This document shows positions 16,138 to 24,550 of a stretch of DNA of 31,669 nucleotides, in pieces. The notes beneath the pieces are model-generated. The model had not been told where the DNA came from. It saw only the letters and a list, made by a program, of their open reading frames with translations, and searched no databases. The number at the start of each line of letters is the position of its first letter. Positions within the stretch are counted from its first letter, which is position 1. Source of the DNA: JBAZAX01 sp964568625 (GTDB lineage: Bacteria > Babelota > Babeliae > Babelales > RVW-14); assembly GCA_964568625.1 (NCBI GenBank), contig CAZMQG010000019.1, forward strand, positions 1 to 31,669, in the 5' to 3' direction. The position numbers and the translations under genes were made by a program.

Positions 16138-17495
16138 CCAACGCTCCCTTCCATTTCAAGTTCAATTAATCTGTTAATTTCTACTGCAAACTCCATTGGT
16201 AATTCTTTTACAAATGGTTCAACGAAACCATTAACTATCATTGTTCGCGCTGAATTCGCATCGATTCCACGACTTGTAAGATAAAAAAGTTGATCATCAT
16301 CAATTTTACTTACACTGGCTTCATGTGCACAATTCACGGTATTATCAGCAAGATTCATACAAGGGTAAGCATCCGCACGCGATTTTTTATCAAGAATCAA
16401 GGCATCACACTGGACAAAAGATTTACAATTCTTAGCACCTTTAATAACTTTTATAAGTCCCCTGTAACTTGAACGCCCACCATTTCTGCTGATTGATTTT
16501 GAAATCACTCTTGAACTGGTATTTGACGCCAAGTGGATCATTTTTGCACCGGTATCTTGTGTCTGATCATGGCTACTTGCAATTGCAATTGATAAAACCT
16601 CTGCTTTTGCACCCTCTTCTTTTAAAACTACAGCCGGATATTTCATTGTTATATTACTTCCTAAATTTCCATCAATCCACTCGATAATGGAATTTTTGGA
16701 AGCAACAGCACGTTTGGTTACAAGATTAAATACATTCTTAGACCAATTTTGAATTGTGTAATAACGCACTCTTGATAATGGTTTTGCAATAATTTCAACT
16801 ACGGCACTATGTAATGCACTTGTACTATAAGCAGGAGCAGTACACCCTTCAACATATGTAACAATACTTTCTTGGTCAGCTATAATCAAGGTTCGTTCAA
16901 ATTGACCTACTCGTTCGGCATTAATTCTAAAGTAAGCCTGAAGCGGCACTGTCACATGAACCTTAGGAGGAACATAAATAAAGCTTCCACCACTCCATAC
17001 CGCCGTATTCAAAGCAGCAAATTTATTATCGTTATATGGTACAACGGTACCAAAATATTCTTTAAAAATTTCTGGAAATTCTTTAAGAGCAGAATCAGTA
17101 TCAAGAAAAATTACGCCTTTTTCTGCCCACTCTTTTTTTAAATTATGATAGACAACCTCTGATTCATACTGAGCCCCAAGCCCGGCCAAATATTCACGTT
17201 CTGCCTGAGGTAAACCAAGATGTTCAAATGTTTTTTTTATATCTGCAGGAACATTCTGCCAGGAGTGTTCTGTTTTTTCAGTTTGCTTAATGTAATAAAA
17301 AATATTTTGCGGATCAAGAACTGAAAGATCTGGCCCCCACTTGGGCATTTCCGAATCAACAAAATATTGCAACGCATCTAATCTTATTTTAAGCATCCAT
17401 TCGGGTTCTTGTTTTTGATCCGAAATTTCTCTTACTATTTTTTCATTAAGCCCAAGATCTGATTTAAATGCATATTTTTTATTTTTATCTATCAT
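16134..17495 (-). CDS. sufB: Fe-S assembly scaffold SufB
   Basis: Core scaffold protein on which Fe-S clusters are built with SufC and SufD. The 453-residue sequence matches the family along its length: GPDLSVLDPQ near the N terminus, SGGSFIYVPPKVHVTVPLQAYFRIN, EGCTAPAYS, QNWSKNVFNLVTKRA, and the C-terminal NCAHEASVSKIDDDQLFYLTSRGI, whose Cys is the conserved cluster-assembly cysteine. I place the start at ATG 17495 because it overlaps the mnmG stop as ATGA and has GGAAAG (17503-17508) about 8 bases upstream. The in-frame ATG at 17510 has no ribosome site. It lies in an overlapping run mnmG-sufB-sufD. Confidence 0.95.
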   Translation of the reverse strand: MIDKNKKYAFKSDLGLNEKIVREISDQKQEPEWMLKIRLDALQYFVDSEMPKWGPDLSVLDPQNIFYYIKQTEKTEHSWQNVPADIKKTFEHLGLPQAEREYLAGLGAQYESEVVYHNLKKEWAEKGVIFLDTDSALKEFPEIFKEYFGTVVPYNDNKFAALNTAVWSGGSFIYVPPKVHVTVPLQAYFRINAERVGQFERTLIIADQESIVTYVEGCTAPAYSTSALHSAVVEIIAKPLSRVRYYTIQNWSKNVFNLVTKRAVASKNSIIEWIDGNLGSNITMKYPAVVLKEEGAKAEVLSIAIASSHDQTQDTGAKMIHLASNTSSRVISKSISRNGGRSSYRGLIKVIKGAKNCKSFVQCDALILDKKSRADAYPCMNLADNTVNCAHEASVSKIDDDQLFYLTSRGIDANSARTMIVNGFVEPFVKELPMEFAVEINRLIELEMEGSVG

Positions 17496-19354
17496 GCAAC
17501 ATCTTTCCATATAACTCGAGTTTGAAATATCAGAATCGAAATAGCGGCAGGAGTCATACCGGGGATTAATTGAGCCTGAGCAATAGTTGACGGTTTATAC
17601 TTAATTAATTTTTGTTGAAGTTCACGAGTAATGCCAGGCATATCTTTATATTCAATCTTTTCTGGAATCACCAAATCAGCAAATTTTATTGTTTTCTCTG
17701 CTTCCTTATTCTCTTTTTCAATATAACCATGGTATCTAATTTCAGCATGGATACAGAGTAAAGCACGTGGTGATAAAGCTTTAATTTCAGACTCATTTAG
17801 CTCTGAAGCTTTTAATTTTTCTTCAAGCTTTAACCTACATTCAGCTTTTATCTCTTCTGTAAAATCAATCGAGTGAAACAGTTTAAATAGCAGATGATTT
17901 TCAGGTAATTTAATTATATCAAGACTCTTTTGTATTATAGATTTTTCTTTCAAGAATTTTTCATACAATTCATCAGAAATAGTTCCAAGTTTTTTAGCAT
18001 ATGGCATTAAACGTAAAAATGTATTATCTTGCCGTAAAATTAGCCTTCGCTCTGCCCTTGATGTAAACATTCTATATGGCTCATCAATACCTATGGTCAC
18101 CAAATCGTCAATCATAACACCAATATAGCTTTCCGACCTGGAAAGAACAAAAGGTGCAAGCCCTTTATGTTTTAAGCTTGCATTAATACCTGCAACTAAT
18201 CCCAAGCCTGCAGCCTCTTCGTATCCGGTTGTTCCAATCAACTGCCCTGCAAGGAAAAGACCTTCAACATTTTTTGCCTGTAAAGAATGATCCAGGTTAT
18301 TAGGCTGAAAAAAATCATATTCTATTGCATACGCGCATTTTGAGATAACTGCATTTTCAAGTCCTTCGATGCTTTGAATATACTGCATCTGAACTTCAAG
18401 CGGTAACGAAGTTGAGAGTCCTGCAGGGTAACTTTCAATTCCGTCTGCACCTTCCGGCTCAATAAAGACATGATGCGATTTTTGCTCTGGAAATTTCTTA
18501 ACTTTATCTTCGATTGATGGACAATAACGTGGGCCAATTCCTGAAATAGCTCCACCATACAATGCAGACAAATGCATATTATTACGAATTATATCGTGAG
18601 TCTTCTCGTTAGTTTTTGCGATATAGCACGGATATTTTTCTTCAACATGTAAGTCATCGAATTCATAGAGATATTCAAGCTCTTGTGCCGGCTGACGCTC
18701 TAGTTTTGAAAAATCAATACTTGAAGTTAATAATCGTGGAGGAGTCCCAGTTTTTAGTCTTAAAATTGGAACTTCCATTGCTTGTGAAATTGACTCAGAA
18801 AGACCGATGGCTGGAGCTTCTCCTCTGCGTCCGGCAGGATATCGCGTTTTACCAATGTGTATCACACCATTTAAAAATGTTCCGGTTGTAACAACAACAC
18901 AAAAAGCATTAAAAATATCACCAGCAGAAGTTCTTACGCCAATTACTTGTTTTTTACCATTTATAGATTCAGTAAGAATATCTGAACCCATACCATCATA
19001 AATATCAAGATTTGGAACTTGCGATAAAATTTGGAAAGCTGTTCTACTGTATGCGAATTTGTCAATTTGAAGACGTAGCCCTTGAACAGCCGGCCCTTTA
19101 CTTGTATTAAGCATTCTGGCTTGAAGGTAAGTCTTCGTACAAAGTTGAGACATAAGACCTCCCATTGCACCAATTTCAAATACAATATGCCCCTTGCCAA
19201 GCCCACCGATGGACGGATTGCAAGGTGCTGTAGCAACTTTACTTTTATCTAATGTTATAAGCAGTGTACTAGAACCCATTTTTGCTGAAACATAAGCAGC
19301 CTCAACCCCAGCATGTCCACCACCAATAACAATCACATCATAATTTTTATTCAT
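17492..19354 (-). CDS. mnmG: tRNA uridine-5-carboxymethylaminomethyl modification enzyme MnmG
   Basis: With MnmE it modifies the wobble uridine (U34) of several tRNAs, using FAD. The N-terminal FAD-binding motif is GGGHAGVEAA (11-20). APCNPSIGGLGKGHIV and the FAD/NADH-domain segment GTFLNGVIHIG follow. GLFLAGQLIGTTGYEEAAGLGLVAGINA and FTSRAERRLILRQDN are family-diagnostic. The C-terminal helical domain is present. At 620 residues it is full length. Adjacent to mnmG is the classical location of bacterial origins, which agrees with the DnaA-box arrays immediately upstream. The 19355-19500 stretch before the arrays should hold its promoter. Confidence 0.97.
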   Translation of the reverse strand: MNKNYDVIVIGGGHAGVEAAYVSAKMGSSTLLITLDKSKVATAPCNPSIGGLGKGHIVFEIGAMGGLMSQLCTKTYLQARMLNTSKGPAVQGLRLQIDKFAYSRTAFQILSQVPNLDIYDGMGSDILTESINGKKQVIGVRTSAGDIFNAFCVVVTTGTFLNGVIHIGKTRYPAGRRGEAPAIGLSESISQAMEVPILRLKTGTPPRLLTSSIDFSKLERQPAQELEYLYEFDDLHVEEKYPCYIAKTNEKTHDIIRNNMHLSALYGGAISGIGPRYCPSIEDKVKKFPEQKSHHVFIEPEGADGIESYPAGLSTSLPLEVQMQYIQSIEGLENAVISKCAYAIEYDFFQPNNLDHSLQAKNVEGLFLAGQLIGTTGYEEAAGLGLVAGINASLKHKGLAPFVLSRSESYIGVMIDDLVTIGIDEPYRMFTSRAERRLILRQDNTFLRLMPYAKKLGTISDELYEKFLKEKSIIQKSLDIIKLPENHLLFKLFHSIDFTEEIKAECRLKLEEKLKASELNESEIKALSPRALLCIHAEIRYHGYIEKENKEAEKTIKFADLVIPEKIEYKDMPGITRELQQKLIKYKPSTIAQAQLIPGMTPAAISILIFQTRVIWKDVA

Positions 19355-19503
19355 ACTATCCAGATTTAAACATATGAAAAATCAGCTTAAACAAAGCTAA
19401 AACTCCTATAGCAATTGTACTACAGAATAAAAATAGCTACAAACACCAAAACGCAAAAACAATTTAATAGATCACATAAGAATCAATATAATACAAATAG
19501 AAA

Positions 19504-19577
19504 TGTTGATAACTTGTTAATAAGTTGTTGATAACTTGTTAATAAGTTGTTGATAAGTTATTAACAAGTTATCGAAA
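19504..19577 (-). repeat. Left DnaA-box array, 11-bp period
   Basis: TGTTGATAA occurs at 19504, 19526 and 19548, with TGTTAATAA between at 19515 and 19537, all exactly 11 bases apart. Read on the minus strand these are TTATCAACA and TTATTAACA, near-consensus DnaA boxes. TTATTAACA (19558) and TTATCGAAA (19569) continue in the opposite orientation. Bases 19530-19545 and 19558-19573 form a perfect 16-bp inverted repeat. Confidence 0.85.
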
Positions 19578-19645
19578 AACACGAACAAATCAGTTATTCC
19601 AAAAAGAGAACCCTCTAATATGCTATTCAGACGTAAGAGTCTAAG

Positions 19646-19687
19646 TTATCCACAAGTTATCCACAAGTTATCCACAAGTTATCCACA
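19646..19687 (+). repeat. Four consensus DnaA boxes in an 11-bp array
   Basis: TTATCCACA lies at 19646, 19657, 19668 and 19679, joined by AG. One helical turn per box would put bound DnaA on one face of the DNA. A fifth identical box is at 19746-19754, next to the unwinding region. Confidence 0.97.
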
Positions 19688-19760
19688 AAAACGTAAAGTC
19701 TTGAATGCAGCGTTGGGATGTAGATTTGATTGCCATGCAAGCAAGTTATCCACAAAAAAA

Positions 19761-19860
19761 CGGGAGCCTATTATTACTATACTATTATATAAATATAATA
19801 TAATAATAATTAAAGCTGATTTATAAATTTTTCCATAAAATAAATACTTCTGTCTTTGTG
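19761..19860 (+). other. Duplex unwinding element with DnaA-trios
   Basis: After CGGGAGCC comes CTATTATTACTA, i.e. four triplets whose complement reads 3'-GAT/AAT-5', the DnaA-trio pattern. Two more triplets follow after TA. The next 70 bases are nearly all A and T, as expected where the strands first open. Confidence 0.8.
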
Positions 19861-19954
19861 TTTAAATTGTTTAACTTCACATTTTTGTTTTTTGATCTAG
19901 AATTAAGCATAGGTAGGTTTTTATTGGCATTTTTAACCAAAAGTTGGGATAAGA

Positions 19955-21049
19955 GTGAATCTAGCTGATGTTATTGAGGGTCTTGTTGAAGAGCGTGGTC
20001 TTGATCGTGAAAAAATTGTTTCTGTAATTTGCGATGGGATGAAGGCTGCTTTTGTCAAAAAATTTCCTCAAACAAATTTTGCCGTTTCTTTTAATAAAAA
20101 GTCTGGCAGTTTAGAGGTGTTTTCTGAGAAAAATGTAGTTGCCTCTGTAACTGATGAGGATAAAGAAATTTCACTGCGTAAAGCCAAAGCTATTAATCCT
20201 GATGTGCAAGTTGGTGAAGTCATTATGGTGCCATTTGATGAGCATATTGGACGAATAGAAATTTTGATGGTAAAGCAGTTAATTGCCAGCAAAATACGCG
20301 AGCTTGAATCGTTTGCTGTATTTAATGACTTTAAAGATAAACAGGGAAGTATCCTTATTGGTGTTGTTCATAAGCATGAACGCAACGGTATGTCCATAAA
20401 AATTGGTGAAGTTTCAGCTCTTTTGCCAAAAGACAATTCTATTCCAGGTGAGATTCTAAAAGTTGGAAATCCTATAAAAGTTTTATTAAAAGAAGTATTA
20501 CCAACTCCAAAGTGGGATTACCAGTTAATATTGGATCGTGCTTCTTCGGATTTTGTTAAAAGTCTTATTGAAGTTGAAATTCCAGAAGTATTTGAGGGCT
20601 TGGTTGAAATTAAAAAAATTGTTAGGGCTCCTGGGTATAAAACCAAAGCAATTCTTGCTTCAACCAGTAAAGATATCGATCCTGTTGGGACGTGCGTAGG
20701 GGTTGGTGGGGCTAGAATTAAGCCAATTCTACGTGAACTTGGTCAGGAAAAAATAGATCTGATAGAAGCAACTGATTCAACTGAAGACTTGGTGCGAAAT
20801 AGTTTAAAACCTGCTGAGATTGACAAAGTTGAAGTTGTGGGTGATAAAAAAGCCATTGTATGGTTGGCCCAGGATCAACGTTCTTATGCAATTGGAAAGA
20901 TGGGTCAGAATATTTCGTTGGCATCCAAGCTTGTTGGTTTGGATATTCAATTACAAGATATCAATCCATTGAGTGGAGATATGTCATCTATGCACGATCA
21001 AATAGATGTTGATAGTGGATCTGTGCAAGGTGATGATGAAGAGTCGTAA
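19955..21049 (+). CDS. nusA: Transcription termination/antitermination factor NusA
   Basis: RNA-polymerase-binding factor that controls pausing, termination and antitermination. The N-terminal polymerase-binding domain covers about 1-125. The S1 domain is about 131-195 (GSILIGVVHKHERNG). KH1 centres on GTCVGVGGARIKPILREL (246-262) and KH2 on YAIGKMGQNISLASKLVGLDIQL (311-333). It stops at 364 residues after a short acidic tail, so it lacks the C-terminal acidic repeats of E. coli NusA, as in many bacteria. Start is GTG with only a weak GGGAT-A-AGA site. It is the first gene rightward of the origin and heads nusA-infB-lpxK; rimP and ylxR, often neighbours, are absent. Confidence 0.96.
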   Translation: MNLADVIEGLVEERGLDREKIVSVICDGMKAAFVKKFPQTNFAVSFNKKSGSLEVFSEKNVVASVTDEDKEISLRKAKAINPDVQVGEVIMVPFDEHIGRIEILMVKQLIASKIRELESFAVFNDFKDKQGSILIGVVHKHERNGMSIKIGEVSALLPKDNSIPGEILKVGNPIKVLLKEVLPTPKWDYQLILDRASSDFVKSLIEVEIPEVFEGLVEIKKIVRAPGYKTKAILASTSKDIDPVGTCVGVGGARIKPILRELGQEKIDLIEATDSTEDLVRNSLKPAEIDKVEVVGDKKAIVWLAQDQRSYAIGKMGQNISLASKLVGLDIQLQDINPLSGDMSSMHDQIDVDSGSVQGDDEES

Positions 21050-21077
21050 TTTTTGAGCACTTTCGAGTGAGATTAGC

Positions 21078-23384
21078 ATGAGAATTTATGAAATAGCTAA
21101 AGAATTAGGTGTTTCAAGTAAAGATGTTATGTCTTTTTTGAAAACCTTAGGTGTTGATTTTTCCAATCATATGTCTGTACTGACTAATGATGTTGTTTTA
21201 AAAGTAAAACAGCGTTTTTCTGAAAATAAAAAAACAGAAGAAAAGACAAAAAAAGAATCTGAGAAAAAAGAAGTGATAGCAAGTTCTGAAAAAAGATCTG
21301 ATACGAAAATAGAATTAAAAAAACAAGTATTTAAAGAAGAACCAAAGGTAAAAAATATCGTGCATCAAACTCGAGAAATTGCAAAAGAGGAAATAGATAT
21401 TCTTCCAGAAGAAAAACCTATTTATGTTCCAAAAAAATCTGATTATATAGCTGAACCTCTCCATTTGGCCGAGGACGAGCTTATTGATGAGGTTATTGAA
21501 AAGAATAAGATAAGTAAGCTTTTAACGACCAAGATTGGTTTAGAACGAAGGGTGTTTAGGCCTGGTCGACGTAAAAAAAGACGTAAAAAACAGGTTGCTG
21601 TTGTTCCTGAGGCAAAAGTTGTTAAAGAATTAGTAGTAGATAAAAGTTTACCATTGTTTGAGGTGGCGGATCTTTTGGGTAAGCAGTCCGGCGAATTGAT
21701 TATGGCGCTTATGAGAAAAGGTATGGTCTGCAACAGAAATCATATTCTTTCAACTGATATAATAAAAAGCTTAGCGGATCATTTTGGGGTTGCCATTTTG
21801 GCTCCTCAAAAAACGGATGCTGATAAAGTGGCTAAATTAAGAACGGACACCGGCACATCTGTTCATCGTTGGCCTGTTGTTGTTGTGATGGGACACGTTG
21901 ATCATGGTAAGACTACATTGCTGGACTATGTAAGAAAAATGAATGTTGCAGGATCTGAAAAAGGTGGTATTACACAACATTTAGGCGCTTATGAAGTTGA
22001 TAGTAAGCATGGTAAAATAGTCTTTATAGATACTCCCGGCCATGAAGCGTTTTCTCAAATGCGAGAGCGTGGGGCAAAGATTACCGATATAGCAATTTTA
22101 GTTGTTGCTGTTGATGATGGAATAATGCCTCAAACGGTTGAAGCAATAAATCATGCAAAATCTGCTGGGGTTCCGATTATTGTTGCTATTAATAAAATTG
22201 ATAAAAATAATTCTCCTGCTGCACTTGAAACAATTAAGAGGCAGCTTGCAAAATATGAATTGATGCCTGAAGATTGGGGTGGAAATGTTGTGGTTGTTCC
22301 TATTTCTGCCAAAACAGGTCAAGGTGTTAATGAATTATTGGAAATGGTTGTCTTACAATCTCAACTTATGGATCTCAAAGCTGATGTGAATGTTCCGGCT
22401 CGAGCATTTATTTTGGAATCAAAGGTTGAAAAAGGACTTGGGCCTGTTGCAACAGTTATTTGTACTCAAGGAACTTTAAAGCAAGGTGATTATTTTACAT
22501 GTGGCTCAAGTACTGGACGTGTTAGGGTTCTTATCAACAGCCAGGGAAAGCGTATTTCGCAGGTATCTCCATCAATTCCAGCTCAGGTAGTTGGATTTGA
22601 TAGTTTTGCTAGTGTTTCTGACTGGTTAACCGTTGTTCCGCAAGATGTTTATTCGAAAGCAAGACAAGATAAGCAAGAAGTTTCTCAGTCTGCAGAATTG
22701 AACCAACAGCAGGGCGTAACAATGGGAGATTCAGGCTCTCATGTAAAAGGTGAAGCTCAAAAGGTTTTAAATTTAATTATAAAATCAGATACGCGTGGAT
22801 CAATTGATGCTGTTCTTGGGTGTGTTCAAAAGCTTTCAAAATTAAGTAAAGAAATTAATTGTCCAATTCGTGTAATGCTTACTGGAATCGGAGATATTTC
22901 TGAAAGTGATGTCGAACTTGCAGAACATTCACATGCAATTGTTTATGCATTTCATGTAAAGCCTGAAAAAAATGCAGGAATGTTGGCAAAAGAAAAAAAT
23001 GTTGATATCAGACCTTTTGATATCGTTTATCACTTGATGGAAGATATTGAAAAGACTCTTGAGAGTAAGCGTAAAATTGAGACCGTTTGGAAACAATGCG
23101 GTGAAGCTACTGTTAAAAAAGTCTTTGATATAAAAGGCGTTGGGATAATAGCCGGTTGTTATATGCGTGATGGTGTGCTTTCAAAGGGTAACAGGGTTAC
23201 GTGTATCAGAGATGGCAAAGATCTTGGTTTTGGAAAAGTAACTAGCTTGCAACGTGATAAAAAATCCATCAAAGAGGTTCACGCCGGTTATGAGTGTGGA
23301 TTTGTTTGTGACGGTTTCAATGATTGGCAAGAGGGCGATACGGTTATATGCTCTTCCGAGGTAAAAGATAATCAAAAAAAATAG
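21078..23384 (+). CDS. infB: Translation initiation factor IF-2
   Basis: GTPase that brings initiator fMet-tRNA to the 30S subunit and promotes subunit joining. An IF-2N domain is at 1-47, then a highly charged Lys/Glu-rich linker (50-175) and a second IF-2N-like segment (about 188-240). The GTPase motifs are complete: GHVDHGKT (272-279), DTPGH (318-322), NKID (372-375) and SAKTGQG. Domains II-IV follow to residue 768. A polar insert (about 533-560, rich in Gln and Ser) sits in domain II/III. It is 28 bases after nusA, and its stop codon lies inside the hairpin that encloses the lpxK start. Confidence 0.98.
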   Translation: MRIYEIAKELGVSSKDVMSFLKTLGVDFSNHMSVLTNDVVLKVKQRFSENKKTEEKTKKESEKKEVIASSEKRSDTKIELKKQVFKEEPKVKNIVHQTREIAKEEIDILPEEKPIYVPKKSDYIAEPLHLAEDELIDEVIEKNKISKLLTTKIGLERRVFRPGRRKKRRKKQVAVVPEAKVVKELVVDKSLPLFEVADLLGKQSGELIMALMRKGMVCNRNHILSTDIIKSLADHFGVAILAPQKTDADKVAKLRTDTGTSVHRWPVVVVMGHVDHGKTTLLDYVRKMNVAGSEKGGITQHLGAYEVDSKHGKIVFIDTPGHEAFSQMRERGAKITDIAILVVAVDDGIMPQTVEAINHAKSAGVPIIVAINKIDKNNSPAALETIKRQLAKYELMPEDWGGNVVVVPISAKTGQGVNELLEMVVLQSQLMDLKADVNVPARAFILESKVEKGLGPVATVICTQGTLKQGDYFTCGSSTGRVRVLINSQGKRISQVSPSIPAQVVGFDSFASVSDWLTVVPQDVYSKARQDKQEVSQSAELNQQQGVTMGDSGSHVKGEAQKVLNLIIKSDTRGSIDAVLGCVQKLSKLSKEINCPIRVMLTGIGDISESDVELAEHSHAIVYAFHVKPEKNAGMLAKEKNVDIRPFDIVYHLMEDIEKTLESKRKIETVWKQCGEATVKKVFDIKGVGIIAGCYMRDGVLSKGNRVTCIRDGKDLGFGKVTSLQRDKKSIKEVHAGYECGFVCDGFNDWQEGDTVICSSEVKDNQKK

Positions 23385-23409
23385 GTTTTTATTATGAATA
23401 AGAACCTAT
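23381..23409 (+). promoter_or_regulatory. Hairpin holding the lpxK start codon in its loop
   Basis: ATAGGTTTTT (23381-23390) pairs with AAGAACCTAT (23400-23409), 10 bp with one G-U. The loop contains ATG 23394, and the left arm includes the infB stop. No good Shine-Dalgarno is seen, so folding could govern how lpxK is translated. Confidence 0.5.
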
Positions 23410-24548
23410 CAAAATTTATAACGAATTTATGGGAAAAGTCAGCCGAAAAAAAACGGCTGACTTTTTTTGAGAAGATATTTTTCTTAATTTTTTGTTTTTT
23501 CGAAAAATTTTACTGCATCATTTTTTTTATTACCCAAATTTTTGGTAAAAAAAACGGCAACAAAAACGTGCCTAATTTAAAAGTTATCTCAGTGGGCAAT
23601 CTCTCAGTTGGGGGAACGGGTAAAAGTGTCTTTGTGGGGTTCCTGGTTCAATTTTTAGAGGGTAAGCGCTGCGCAATAATTTCTCGAGGATATGGAGGTC
23701 ATCATAGTGGTGATAAAAGTCTTTTAGTTGGTGATGGACAAAATTATTTTTGCGCTCCGGATACATGTGGAGATGAGCCATATATGCTTGCTCAATCATT
23801 ACATGTTCCTGTTATTGTTGGTAAAAATCGTTATAAATCATGTTTGTTGTTACGTGAAACTTTTGGTTTATCTAAAAGTTTTGCAATTCTTGATGATGGG
23901 TATCAAAACCATCAATTAAAAAAAGACTTTGAAATTGTTTTGGTAGATGCAAGAAGTCCTCTGGGTAACGGTCATTGTCTGCCTGCTGGTAATCTAAGAG
24001 AAAAAGATTATTCGCGTGCTGATGTTATTATTTTAACGCATGCTGATGAAATCAGTATTAACAAAGAAATTTCTGAATCAGTGCGTTCTGAACAATTATC
24101 AAAAATCAAAACAAAATTTTTCCCCAAATTTGATCAAAGCAAAATTCTTTTCGGAATACATAAACCAGTAGGATTATTTTTATTTGATGAACAACAAATT
24201 GAATTGCATGATTGTAAAGATAAGAAATTTTTGGTTTTAGCTGCAATTGGTTCGTTTAGTGGTTTTTTACAAAGTTTGAAAAAATTTGGTATTCAAACCG
24301 ATCAAATTTTACAATTTCCAGATCATCATAATTATTCATTTGAAGATGTTGCACTAATTTTTGATACAGTAAAAAAATATGGATTGAATGGTGTTATAAC
24401 GACACAAAAAGATTGGAGTAAATTATCTTTTTTAATGGGGAAAAATAAATTAGACATTTTTGTTTTTAGAATTACATTCGAGTTTCTTATAAAAGATGAA
24501 GAAATTTTATTTGGAAAATATTTAAATATTTGCACAAATGGATCATAA
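23394..24548 (+). CDS. lpxK: Tetraacyldisaccharide 4'-kinase LpxK
   Basis: It phosphorylates the lipid A precursor at the 4' position on the inner face of the cytoplasmic membrane. The N-terminal membrane helix is about 25-50. The P-loop is GNLSVGGTGKS (68-78). ISRGYGG and DEPYMLAQ follow, and the DDGFQ-type motif appears as DDGYQNHQLKKDFEIVLVDA. PLGNGHCLPAGNLRE is also family-typical. At 384 residues it is somewhat longer than usual (about 325), with extra sequence before the membrane helix and around 215-270. A perfect 12-bp terminator-like hairpin lies in codons 14-25. It supports an LPS-bearing outer membrane. Confidence 0.93.
   Translation: MNKNLSKFITNLWEKSAEKKRLTFFEKIFFLIFCFFEKFYCIIFFITQIFGKKNGNKNVPNLKVISVGNLSVGGTGKSVFVGFLVQFLEGKRCAIISRGYGGHHSGDKSLLVGDGQNYFCAPDTCGDEPYMLAQSLHVPVIVGKNRYKSCLLLRETFGLSKSFAILDDGYQNHQLKKDFEIVLVDARSPLGNGHCLPAGNLREKDYSRADVIILTHADEISINKEISESVRSEQLSKIKTKFFPKFDQSKILFGIHKPVGLFLFDEQQIELHDCKDKKFLVLAAIGSFSGFLQSLKKFGIQTDQILQFPDHHNYSFEDVALIFDTVKKYGLNGVITTQKDWSKLSFLMGKNKLDIFVFRITFEFLIKDEEILFGKYLNICTNGS
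23434..23468 (+). terminator. Intrinsic-terminator-like hairpin inside lpxK
   Basis: AAAAGTCAGCCG (23434-23445) and CGGCTGACTTTT (23454-23465) form a perfect 12-bp stem around an all-A loop, ending in seven T. It would be called a strong terminator anywhere else, but it lies 40 bases into the lpxK reading frame. It may attenuate lpxK or end most nusA-infB transcripts. Confidence 0.75.
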
Positions 24549-24550
24549 AT

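Larger units (their letters stand above)
19500..19860. other. oriC: Chromosomal replication origin oriC
   Basis: The block lies between divergent mnmG and nusA. From left to right it contains an inverted array of DnaA-like boxes (19504-19577), four perfect TTATCCACA boxes at 11-bp spacing (19646-19687), a fifth box (19746-19754), a GC-rich CGGGAGCC spacer (19761-19768), DnaA-trio triplets (19768-19779 and 19782-19787) and a run of almost pure A/T (19770-19860). This order (boxes, GC cluster, trios, AT-rich) is the basal unwinding system described in Bacillus subtilis. Gene direction switches at this point. No dnaA gene is nearby. Reading frames through the arrays are artefacts of the repeats. 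Confidence 0.93.

Noticed and set aside
19504..19687. CRISPR-like regular repeats
   Set aside because: The 11-bp period and TTATCCACA consensus identify DnaA boxes; there are no unique spacers of 30 bases or so.
19620..19826. 68-residue open frame across the DnaA-box array
   Set aside because: Its repeated STSYPQ-like peptide is just the 11-bp box array translated; no ribosome site and no family match.
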